From NCBI GenBank assembly GCA_949358305.1, contig OX442317.1, positions 15,442,491 to 15,506,490 on the forward strand: DNA of 64,000 bases, given 5' to 3'. The notes under the pieces were generated by a model. The model did not search any database. It worked only from the letters and a program-made list of their open reading frames with translations, and had not been told where the DNA came from. Position 1 is the stretch's first letter; the number at the start of each line of letters is the position of its first letter. This document shows positions 11,319 through 22,100 of this stretch, in pieces. The stretch is from Strigamia acuminata (Eukaryota > Arthropoda > Chilopoda > Geophilomorpha > Linotaeniidae). Both the position numbers and the translations under genes were made by a program.

Positions 11319-12506
11319 ATGGCGTCCTATGACCGCCATGATGATTATAAGGATGTGAAAAAGTTGGACGGAACCAACTACCCGACTTGGAGCGTACAAG
11401 TCCAGCTCCTTCTCCAATCGTACGGAGTTTGGGGCCACGTGACCGGCAAGACGAAAGAGCCGCCGGCCGGATCACCGTTTCGAGAGACAAGGGATTTTGA
11501 GAAAGGCGAGGAAAGGGCTCGCTCCACCATTTGTCTGGCGTGTGGCGAGGCCCAACAGGTTGTGGCTGTCGCCCACGCTACTGCGAAGGAGGTGTGGGAG
11601 GCACTGAAAGCTGCCTACCAGCCTACGACACGGGCACGTAAAGCCCGTCTTCGCCGGGAATTTTTGGACATGCGGTTGCATGAAAACGAAGAGATGTTTG
11701 TTTTCACCGCACGAGTTGACCGAAAGGTCGTGCAACTTGCCGACGTCAAGATAAACATTACGGACGAGTTTCACGCCTTTCAATACCTCGACCTGTTGCC
11801 ACCCCAATACGAACCGGTCAAGCAGACGGTTTATCACTGGGGTGACGCAGAGTTCACGGCAGCAGCGGTCAAGGAACGCCTGGTAGGCGAATATAATCGC
11901 TTACACGTAACGACCGACGAATTTGGCGTGCCTTCCAAGACGCCATTGGAGAGCACTGGTGCCTTCTTTAACCAAGGCGGAAGACAACGCGGACGTGGTG
12001 GAAATGCACCCGGCGGCCCACGCATCTGTTTTACTTGCGGTGGGACGGGCCACTTCGCCCGTGAATGCCCTACTCCGCCGAAACAGCAATTCCAACCAAA
12101 AGGGAACCAAACTGGACAATTTAGGGGCAATCCACGGGGCAAGGGACGTGGAAGGGGCCAGCAAAAGGCCGCTGTCACACAGGCTGACATATTCAGCGAC
12201 TCTCCAGTCTCTTATTACTCCGCGGCGATTTGGCTTCAACAACAACCCCCTGTGCCGGCTTCCCACGTGTCTCACGCGAATTATGATTCGCAATGGTACG
12301 TCGACACAGGGGCGACGGACCATTTCTCCTTCAACAAAGACTGGTTCTCCGACTTCAAGCCATTAACTGGCCACGTGCAACAGGGAGAAGGAAAGTCGAG
12401 AATCGAAGGAATAGGAAATGTGACATTGACATCGATTTACGGAACCGCACCCGTGCACTTACATTGCAAAATGTATTTTATGCACCCAACTTTAGGAAGA
12501 ATTTGA
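11319..12506 (+). pseudogene. Copia I Gag plus protease (first half of split polyprotein)
   Basis: The start at 11319 (MASYDRHDDYKDVKKLDGTN) is chosen because Copia II starts at the matching place (MASEDKYDDYKSIKKLNGTN). The upstream in-frame extension to 11082 is leader. The Copia Gag domain is followed by a zinc knuckle CFTCGGTGHFAREC (about residue 237) and the retropepsin motif WYVDTGATDHF (about 325). Similarity to Copia II continues to about GNVTLTS, then goes out of frame near 12435-12450 and the frame ends at 12506. The related element is one continuous frame, so this is most simply a single indel. Confidence 0.85.
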
Positions 12507-15500
12507 TTTCGTTGGGTCGCACGGATGAAGCTGGGGCAACGACCATGATTAAAAATGGCAAAATGGTTATTTATAACGACAAAATTGATGACCCTTCCAT
12601 CACTGCGGAACGCACGAGTGATCGGATGTATAAGGTCAATTGTCGTATTTCTCCTGTGAACACTGCCGCATTACCTGCGCAACAGGCTGCGACAGTGTCT
12701 TCTAGTCCGCTTATAAAAGGCGATGAAGTTGTAAATTCGATACTAACATACCCTAGTTTTAAGGACGCATTAACCCAAAATTCGAGTGAGTCAGGGAAAT
12801 CTGCACCGGCGATAAAGGGGCAAGCGAGTGTTGCGAACAACGCGCCTGCGAATGTTACGACTGATGCGCAAGCGAATATTTCGAATAAAATCAAGGCAAA
12901 GACTGCCAATGCCTCTAAGGAGGCAAGTTCAATTGTGCAGAACAAAGCAGGGAATGGGAACAATTCTACTAATGGGGTTAAAACTTTTGACAAGAAAGAT
13001 AAGGCTCAAACGATGGACATTTGGCACTCCCGGTTGGGGCATTTAAATGCTAAAGGAATAACGGGTTTGGAAAAGTCAACTGACGTGTTTGGGCTGAAAC
13101 TCTCGAATAAGGAGTTGTCGACGTGTGACTTTTGCGCCAGGGCGAAGAGTACACGTGCTAGTTTTCCCCCAATAATTGGAATTACGACAAAAAGTATTTT
13201 GGAAATAGTGCACTTAGACGTGTGGGGCCCCGCGCCAGTTCAAACATTGGGTGGGGCGTACTATTATCTCATTCTCATTGATGATTTTTCCCGCTTTATG
13301 TGGATAATTATCATGAAACGGAAAAGTGACGTTTTAGGGCATTTCAAGCGGTGGCTACTTGAAGTTGAGCGAACGACCTCTAAGAAGGTAAAGGCTATAA
13401 AAACTGATAATGGAGGGGAGTTCATATCTAGACAATGGGACGATTATGTGGCGACAATTGGGCTTAAGTGTATGAGGACTAATGCATACAGCCCAGAAAT
13501 GAATTCGGTCGCCGAACGGGCGAACCGTACCATTCTTAATGGTACCCGGGCACTCCTTTTTGAGAATAAATTTCCCGCCACTTTATGGGCAGAGCTTGCC
13601 GTTTCAGTTGTATATCTGAAAAACCGTTTTCCACATACGGGAATTGGTGGGAAAACACCTTATTCTGTGTTTTATAATAAGAAATTGTCCCTTCGCCATG
13701 TCAAGTGCATTGGCTCATTGACTTATGTCCATATCCCATCTCAGACTCGGGGTGGGAAATTACAAGACAGGGCATGGGCTGGGGCATTAATTGGATACGC
13801 CGCTTCTACACGCGGCTATAGAATTTGGGATCCGAATAAAAATCAGGTGTTTTTGTCTAAACACGTCAAAATTTTTGAAAACAATTTCTGGTTTGAATTA
13901 GGGACGGTCACGTCGCCTGAATTGGAGAATGACTTTGATACTTCGAGTTCGGACTCGTTCAATGGGTCATTTTCTGACGACGACAGTGTTGCTGGCGACC
14001 CGATAATTCAGGAGGCTCCGGGGATCCCGGAGGTCCTAGAAGTTCCGGAGATTCCGGAACCCCCTCCTGCGATACAGGAAGTTCCACAACCTGTTCCGCA
14101 GCAAAAAGTGAAACCCGCATTGCCCACGACCCCAAAGCCTACTCTTAGACCTGAATTGAGGCCAGTCGCTAAACAGGCAGCTCAGCAACCCCCACTCATG
14201 CCCGTTGAGGGGAACCCTATTCTTGGGGACGGGGATACAGGGGATGAGCCTGTTGAAGAAATTGGTGGGGCGAAGGGGGATGATGGGAATTACTTCAACA
14301 TCTATCCTGACAATGATGGGGAACCTGAAATTCCTCCTGGGATTCAAACACGGCGTGGATCACGATCAAAGAAAAAGCAAGGGAACGTGATGTTACATCC
14401 GGAACTACTGCCGTTAAACATGGCGGAATGGGAACGACGCGCATCCGTCCGTAAAGACGGAGCGACGGCGGGACAAATAGATGTTGTTTACATCACGCCC
14501 TTAAAGGACAAGATAAGAAGTCGAGTTGATATCGCACGGTGGTGCGATGAAGAAGGGTACGCATATGATGCGACCTTATTTGACTTTAAGACATTAGAGG
14601 GGGACGGTGAACCGTTAGGGTTTGCAGGTTTCTGTGCCGTCGAGCCAGAAACCTACGAAGAAGCCATGTACCACATCAAGCGTCCTGATTGGATAAAAGC
14701 CATGAGAGAGGAAATTGATGTGTTCGATGAAAGAACGGTTTACAAGGAAGTTGACAAAACAACTTTAGACGAGGGTACGACTCTCTTGGGATCGAAATGG
14801 ATATACAAAATGAAGCGCGACCACACGGGTGTTATCCAACGCTACCGAGCCCGACTCGTCGCACAGGGCTTTAAGCAAAAGCCCGGAGTTGACTTTACGG
14901 AGGTGTTCTCCCCCGTCGTCAACTTTGTGCTAGTGATAGTGTTCTTTTGCACTCTGGTGATACTCAAGGGATGGCGGGATTTACACCTGGATATCAAGGC
15001 CGCGTACCTTTACGGGGACCTCGATACGGTACAGTACATGGAGATCCCCAAGGGATATCGTACCGCCCATAATAAGCATAAATGCTGGATGCTTTTAAAA
15101 GCACTTTATGGATTACACCAGTCCGGTCGTATGTGGTACCAGGTCCTCCACATACGACTACTTGAATTGGGCTTTCAACCGTTGTTGGGTTTAAACTGTG
15201 TCTATGCCCTAGACAACGACGCGATAGTCATCTTCTACGTGGACGATATCGTGCTGTTCTCGAAGGATGACTATGTGGAACAATGCGTTTTGAAGTGGTT
15301 ACGGGAATCGTTTGAAGTAGTGAGTCTGGGACCCGTAACTTTACTTTTAGGAATCGAGTTTGATAGGTCCGGGGGCATGATTAAAATCCACCAACGGAAA
15401 TATATTGAAAAGCTTTGTAAAGCGTACGGGATTGACTCGTGCCATCGAGTAAAGGTTCCAGTAACCCCGGGAACCATGATTCAAAGTGTAAGAACCGGAG

Positions 15501-16192
15501 AAAGGATTGACACCTCATTCCCGTACAGATCTCTGGTCGGAAGTCTGTTGTTCATCGCCAGCCGAACCAGACCCGACATACTGTTTTCAGTAATAGTGCT
15601 TTCCCAGTATAACGAGACGCATTCGACGCGCCATGTCAATATGTTACTGCAGGTCCTGCGATATTTGGCCACCACGTCGAATTATTCGATTAACTTATCG
15701 AACTGTAAAAACGAGAATTTGACAGTTTACACCGACGCGTCGTTTGCCCTAGATCAAGACAGACGACGAAGCTTTGGGGGACATATTGTCTATATGGGTG
15801 GCATTCCCATCTCGTGGAATTGCCACAAACAATCGATGACCTCCCTGTCGATCATGGAGAGCGAATTTCTCGCCGTGGTCGATGGGGTGAAAGAAGTTAT
15901 TTGGCTCGAGCGCCTTTACGACGCGAAGATAATGTATTGTCTCGAGCGAAATACGCCCTGTGTTTTTGCGGATAGCCAGCCGGCTATCCAATACTGTAAG
16001 AATAGGATCGAGAACAGGGCAAATAAACATATAGACGTGAAGCTCCATTTCGTTAGAGATTGGTTTGAGAAAGGAACGTTTTTGATCGAGCATGTTTCCG
16101 GCGAATTAAATGTCGCGGATATCCTAACGAAATGGTTAGCAAAGTCCCGGTTGAATGCGCTGTGCGAGTACATTTTTGTGATAGACAAATAG
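12293..16192 (+). pseudogene. Copia I integrase, reverse transcriptase, RNase H (second half)
   Basis: Meaningful from about 12440 (ALTLQNVFYAPNFRKNL), in the -1 frame relative to gag. It has the pre-integrase motif MDIWHSRLGHLN and an integrase core with HLDVWGP, TDNGGEF and SVAERAN (the DDE residues). A proline- and acid-rich linker (13920-14390) is followed by RT with FSPVVNFV, LDIKAAYLYGDL and FYVDDIVLF, and RNase H with YTDASFALD, SIMESEF and ADSQPAI. It ends NALCEYIFVIDK just before the polypurine tract. All catalytic motifs are intact; only the link to gag-protease is broken. Confidence 0.9.
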
Positions 16193-16209
16193 CTAAACAA
16201 AGGGGGATT

Positions 16210-16677
16210 TGTTGGGTTGATGTTTTGCTGTTTGTCCCCGTGCGCGCGTGTGAAGTTAAATGCACCTTTACGGCTTAGTGCATTTGATGTGTTATTGCTT
16301 CTAGACCTGTTCATGTGATCGGTCAATCCTGGTTTTTATTCAATGCGTGTTACAGTACCGCGACCGATCATTATTTGCGATAACACATCTCACATTGTCA
16401 TCCGCTCTAAAGAGCACTTATTGTTTGCTTTGTTTTGGATCAAGTTTATTGATTAACTTGGCCTGCTCTTAATGTAAAGAATGGATCATTGTGTAAAGAC
16501 AATGATTCGTTCTGTCTTTTGTTTTGTACGAGATCGAGGACAATTAGCCTCGAACTCAAGTGATTTTTACTACACCTTTTGTAATAAAAGATGGCGGACG
16601 CGTGTCCGATTTATCCGCCCAGCCAAAATGATGTTTCCGAGTTATTTCTGCAGCGCACAGGCCATCACAACTCCTCA
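16210..16677 (+). repeat. Copia I 3' LTR
   Basis: 468 bp, preceded by AAAGGGGGATT. It is nearly identical to the 5' LTR (CTCCTCA versus CTCTTCA at the end). Confidence 0.94.
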
Positions 16678-17467
16678 AAATCCTCCCGCGATGGTTCTCT
16701 CGACCGTCGTGACGGTCCCCGCCCCATTGTACCCTCCGGGTTAGTAACCCGTGAACGATGTATAAAATATGTCGTGTTAAACAAATTACTCGGGCATTGG
16801 TAATCCTGTATTGGCAATACTTTTTATCCCGGTAAGTCCATAGAAATGTTTACCTGGTGGTTGGTACCACCGACAGCGAATTAAAGCGTACAAACAAATA
16901 CTCGGCGCCTGATCACGAGATCTTGTCGTCGTAAGGCATGCTGGCGGATGGAGTCTCAACAACTCCCGCGACGTTCTCTCAATTGTCGTGACGGTCCCCG
17001 CCCAATTAATATTTATATAACAATTCATTTGTTATATTTATTTAATTACTTTACTTTTGTTCATTTGAATTATGGAATATTCTGCCGAATATTCCTGTTT
17101 ATGCGAAGGACTCTTCGCATATTTAGATAATCAAGCTGCGGACCAAATACGTCTCCGTAGCGCTATTTGTGACGATGCCGCAAGTCAGCCGTATCCCTCT
17201 GGCTTCGCCCGGATCCTCAACCAGTTGATGCCGCCGTTTAGACGCGTCAAGAACCCACAAATTATGTTATTATTATTCAGTAATAAATATGTTATGTCAC
17301 ACCAAAACTGTAAGTTATTTCTATTCGATCAAGTGCCATGTTTGTAAAGACTTCCGTAGCTTATCTCGGTTAGGTTGTTGCTACTCCTAGCAACGTCTTG
17401 TATAAACCGATTAGTTATCTATCTTAAATGGCTATTAAATCAGCCAAAAGTAGAATCGTCACAAGAC

Positions 17468-17648
17468 GAAAAGAAAAATCATCAACGGAATTATTCGACT
17501 TAGTTGTATGATTGTCAACCGAAAAATACCACCGTGGATGTCGACATTAATTTACAAGATAGTCCTTCCTCCTTGGACAAAGAACGCGAAATTTAAAGAG
17601 GTCTCTGCAAGAATTTCCTCGAAGACCAACAGCAAACGGTCAGAGTAA
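17468..17648 (+). pseudogene. Thymidine kinase C-terminal tail of copy 2
   Basis: Resumes directly after the AGAC duplication and matches copy 1 from 2998 to the stop at 3178: a basic tail of about 60 residues including RLSCMIVNRKIPPWMSTLI. The corresponding tail in family 2 keeps LPPWV and basic residues, so it belongs to the ancestral fusion and not to read-through. Confidence 0.85.
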
Positions 17649-17939
17649 TTATGAGTTCCTTCGCACTTTCCTTTGTCGGAAATCTATGTTGCGTGCAACA
17701 TAAAAGAATATTTTACTCGCATTTTGTAGTGAGCAACGTTAGAAGTTGCAATGTGTCAATTTAATTTCCTGAAATTAATCCTTTGTTAGTCAATGTCATA
17801 ATTGTATGTTATTGATCGTGTGTTTGTCTGTTTTCTGATTGAAAGCAGTTATTTCTGCTGTCTTTGTGTAATATTCGTTTCCCAGTTCATTTCCGTAATT
17901 GTAATGACTCGATTTCATGACGAGATCAGGCGGCAATAG
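17649..17939 (+). other. 3' untranslated part of copy 2 internal region
   Basis: Matches 3179-3469 of copy 1, including the terminal GGCGGCAAT before the LTR. Confidence 0.8.
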
Positions 17940-19134
17940 TGAACTGGAAGTCAGAAATGTTTGTTATTAGCAAGTTCTTGCTATCTCACTCATTTTCGAG
18001 TCTGTATTTATTCTCACTAACCTTTGTTGAATATTTAGTGTCTGCATAAAACACGGCGTCGTCCGGTTTGTGCTCGAACGAGTTGTGTGTGATTGTTTTT
18101 TACATTAACGATCTGTTTAGTGTCTGTGTACGTCTTTGTCGCATTGGCAGAGTCGTACAAGGTCCTGTCCGGTGTCAAAACCCTCCTTTAGTTAATGTTT
18201 ACAAGCCTGTTAAATGTGTCTTTACTTTGGTTTAATTCTCACCTGTCTAGGGAATTTATATCAACAGTCTTTGTCCCGTTTGCGTCGTCTGCTCGACCAG
18301 TCGTCCGCCATTACAGTGCGTGTGTCTTACTATTAATTGTATAGTTGTGAGCCAATTTATATAATTGTGGGTCTTTGAAGTTGTTAACTATTAACTAATC
18401 AGTTATATATTTTGGTAGTGAATTAATATTAAGTTTTAATAGAAACAGTGTTACTTTTCTGATGTAAATTACCGCATTCAATTCAAAGCTGTTTGCTCAT
18501 TGGAAGAAATTATTAATACTTATTCTTTTCCTTGTATTATCCGTGTTTTGCCTGAGTTTTCACTGTATTATTTGCTATGTAATAAGTGACTAATCCAGGT
18601 ATTGTCAGAATTGATCTTTTATTACATTTAAGATGAATTTTCAACTGTTAGGCCTAATTTCTTACATTTAGTTGTATATACGGAATTTCTGTGGTAACAG
18701 TTGTATTTTTCCTCCATGAAATCACTTGGAGATTACTGTAGATTTAAGTGCATTTGCCCTGAGATAATGACTCTGTAATTGCACTTATTGTTGCCTGTCG
18801 GTTGTTAAGTGCAACCTGCCTTTGTTCTGCTCATGCAGTATTTGTTACACTTGTTATTGATTTTAGAGATTAAAATGGACGTGTTTTTCTTCTCTCCAAG
18901 TCTTATTTCTCTACCCAACCAGAAAACAATGTGCAGTGAGTAGAGAAATCCTCCTTCCTCCTCCTTGAACTCACCAGTGGCAGATCACCATGAGAAGCAG
19001 CAAGTTCAATTCCAGTCTTTACATTTCTTCAGGTCTTTGGCCAATTTCCGTGTATCAATTTTGTGCCAAGCAGCAGTCAATGATTGCCGCCCCTCCTTCT
19101 GGCTTGGTTGTTGCCTGCGACCTTGCCAGAAACA
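17940..19134 (+). repeat. 3' LTR of family 1, copy 2
   Basis: 1195 bp. Matches 3470-4639 apart from about four substitutions and an extra 25 bp at about 18704-18728. The match ends at AAACA (19134). Unrelated flank follows. Confidence 0.85.
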
Positions 19135-22100
19135 ATTTCTGAAAGTTATTTTGGAGCCTGTTAGCGCTCCATAATGTCGCATTTCGATCTATTCTTTGCC
19201 TTGAGTTTTGCAGTTTACACCAAATAACGTTTTTGGTTTGCTTTGACCTTGTTCTCGTATTTTTCAATTGCCCTTTGCTAGAGTTAGGGTTTTTGAGAAG
19301 CTGCTGGTTGCATTAGAAATCAGTTTTAGCTAGAATTTGCACAATTTCTTGTGCGCTTTTTCTCTCAACATGCATGTGTCCCCAAGAATTCCTTATTACT
19401 TTTTAGCTTTTGAGTTTTTATTGTGTTTAGCTCTGACTATGCTGTCAGCCCAGCTTTACAATCCTTGTCCTTACATGGTCAGTAGGAAAGCAACATGTAG
19501 TTCAGCTTTCAGTGATCATATCTCTGATCTGCAGGAATAGACAGAACAAATAGCTGCCTTTCTCTCTCACACGGAGTTAGTTAGTGTTTGTTTTCAGTCA
19601 ATCTAGTTGACCAAGCTTCTCCCACACGTTAGGAGTCCCTTTGCAGCTTGGTTGGCCCCACATTGTGGGTGGTGGTCATTCTCTTAGTCTTTTGTTCTTG
19701 TCTTTCAATAACGCGCATGATTTGCGCTCGAATTACGCAATGCCTTTCAATGGGCGCTTGCCACATGCAAGTTGCTGTCGCGCCCCATCTCGTGGGCCTT
19801 TCTCCTTGGCTGACCGGTCACATGGACTGTCGGCACAATTAAGGATGCCGTTGCTAAGGCGGTGGGTCTTATTTGTTTCTCTTTGAGTTTTGCATGTTTC
19901 GAATCTTGCATGTGATTCTTTCCTTTGTGGCACCTTGGATTTAGCCAAGGCTGCGTTCTCTAGTTTTAGTCTACCCCGGAAGTCTCCTTCCTGTTGCACA
20001 ACACACGTGAGTGCCTAGTCGCTCTCAACACTGTAGTTTAAGGGTTGCTTTCAATTCTTGTTTCTTTTTGAGTGTTTTCTAGCGTCTGCAAAGACCAGAA
20101 TGGCACTGCACTAAGAGCAGTGACCACTTCTTCTTCCGTTTTGATTTTGCGCTCTCAATGAGCCCGGGGACGCTCGAGCCATGTTTCTTGAGCTTGTCTC
20201 TCAACTTGTGACCGGCCATACGAGCTGTCTGTCTCTTGAGACGCTGCGGTCAAGCAGTGATCTCTTTAATTGTGGGTTTTTTCGAGTTTAGATAGTTTTT
20301 GTTCTCCATACCGTTTGGAATGTTCTTTTGTGACATGAGTAAGGGTTGGCTCATGCAAGCAGCCTCTCAGTGCCCCTACTAAACAATGCGACGCTGCTTC
20401 TGAAGCGGTGGTCAGTTCCCTCGTTCAATTAGATTTGATTTTGAAAGATAAAGTTCTTCTTGTTCTTGTTAGAAATGGCACGCTCTTGTGTTCTGTCACT
20501 TGAGTGCCACAGCTCTTTAGCTTTGATCTTTGAGTGTTAGGTGTTCCTTCAAGCCCCATGCGAGCGGCTTCCAACGCTTGACCACGCACCGATGGTCTTG
20601 CTACCTTTTCGAGTTAGGAACCACACGCCTTTCACGTTCCTTAACAATCAGTATAGTTGTTATTCTTAGTGTAGTGTTTGTGCCGATCCTATCGGTTGTC
20701 CCGCAGCAGTGCTAAGCAACTGCACGTGCTGGCCTAGGGCTAAATTGTCCGCACTGATGGAGACCCATGGTGCATTAACGGACCTCTCTCGTTCTCGTTC
20801 TCGTTCGACACAATTGCCCTTCTCATATTGTTGGGTTGGGAGTTGTTTGGTCCTGGTTTTAACTGACTTGTTGTTTCCTTTCCTTTTGGCAAAACGTGCC
20901 TCTCCTATGCACGTCTATCCATTGTCTGGTATCCCTTCTTGTCCGAGCATGGGACTTGAAGCGCGCAAGCCGACATTGGTCAGTTCTAGTCCCATTAGCA
21001 ATAGAGTTAGCGTTCTTTGTGCTAATCGTTTTAGTTTTTGGTTCGGCAAGTGATCTTGCATTGGTTTCTCTTCAAGGTCCTGCAGTGACACCGCAAGTGA
21101 CTCACTGAGGACGAGGTTGATGCTCACGTTGCAATACTATGCAAATAAGAGCTGCCTCTTTCTATGGTCTAGGCGGTCGAACTCACGTTGCACAACAGTG
21201 CAGATACGAGTCGCCTTTCTTTTCTTGTTGAAGCTGGGTCATGGTTTTTAGTCTAGATACAAAGCCATGCAGCTGTCCCACAGTGGTTAGTAGTCCTTCG
21301 AGCTTCCACTGCCCCGAGGGACTCATACACGCTCTTTCGACGCTGCCAAGCAGCAAAGAGTCAACTCATTTGGAAGTTGATTTGTCCCGTTTCCAAGAGT
21401 TTAGGTTTACGTGTGGTCGGTGCGAGTCGACACGCACCGTCCCACTAGTTTATTCTCTTTGATCTTCCAAAGCAATCACGAGATTGGGTAGGGACTTCTC
21501 TCCTTCGTCTTGCACACAGGGTGCTCGACTCAAGCCCTCTCTAGGAGGCACCTTTCCTGTTTGTGACTCCCTCCTTTGGACATTGACAGATGCGTCTGGT
21601 CTCTTGTCTGGATCACATTCAGCGACACTAAGTCTTATTAGCGGTAGCGGTCTCTTCTCGACATTCTTTTCTGAGCATGCCCAGTCAGTCGTCACTGAAG
21701 CGGCAATTCTTGTCGACCCCAAGCGGTCTCTTCTTCTCAGCAATGGTGGTTTTCTTTTTCAATGCATTCAGCCAGTGATTGTGTTATTTCAGGAAACTTA
21801 AGATGAGCCAATTCAAATTGGTTTTTTCTCCTTCAGCTCACAGCAGCATTTCTCTCTTTGTATAGATTCAGGACGTTATTTCTCCACGGGTGTACAACAC
21901 ACCAAAGCGAGACCTTTTAGAAAGTTTTTTGAATTCACATCTCAATTAGCTGTTTTTCCACTTAGTGATAGGATAGAAGCCAGGATATAGGTTTCTGCTC
22001 CCTGCCCTCCCACCCCACCTTCTTTTGGCGGGAGGGATTAATTATAATCTAGAAATGTGATAGGATGGCGAGATCGGAATTGGACCTTCTTTCCTGCCGC

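Larger units (their letters stand above)
9733..16677 (+). mobile_element. Copia I, complete LTR to LTR (6945 bp), coding frame split
   Basis: 468-bp LTRs at 9733-10200 and 16210-16677 (TGTTGGGTTG...CA) differ by about one base. The TSD is AAATC (9728-9732 and 16678-16682). The primer-binding site TGGTAGCAGAGGAT (10204-10217) matches the 3' end of animal initiator tRNA-Met. A polypurine tract AAAGGGGGATT precedes the right LTR. Leader, gag-protease and integrase-RT-RNase H are all present, but in two overlapping frames. Confidence 0.95.
8299..17463 (+). mobile_element. Solo Gypsy LTR (same family as 26940-57558), itself interrupted twice
   Basis: It begins TGTGATGATTAC and ends GTAGAATCGTCACA, the termini of the LTRs at 26940 and 47249. 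The TSD is AGAC on both sides. No Gypsy internal sequence is present, so this is a solo LTR left by LTR-LTR recombination. Removing the Copia II solo LTR (8932-9398) and Copia I (9733-16677), each with one TSD copy, leaves about 1743 bp, close to the 1748 bp of the intact 5' LTR. It differs from the other two copies at many more positions than they differ from each other, so it is older. Confidence 0.92.
4640..19134 (+). mobile_element. Family 1 Gag-PR-TK element, copy 2, split by a Gypsy solo LTR
   Basis: Internal region 4640-17939 plus 3' LTR 17940-19134. The stretch 8299-17463 is a foreign Gypsy LTR with nested Copia sequences, flanked by a 4-bp target duplication AGAC (8295-8298 and 17464-17467). 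Without it the internal region is about 4.1 kb. The coding sequence is damaged in three ways: a 2-base gain near 6753 that shifts frame, a TGG-to-TGA stop at about 7277, and the Gypsy insertion inside the kinase tail. Confidence 0.88.
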
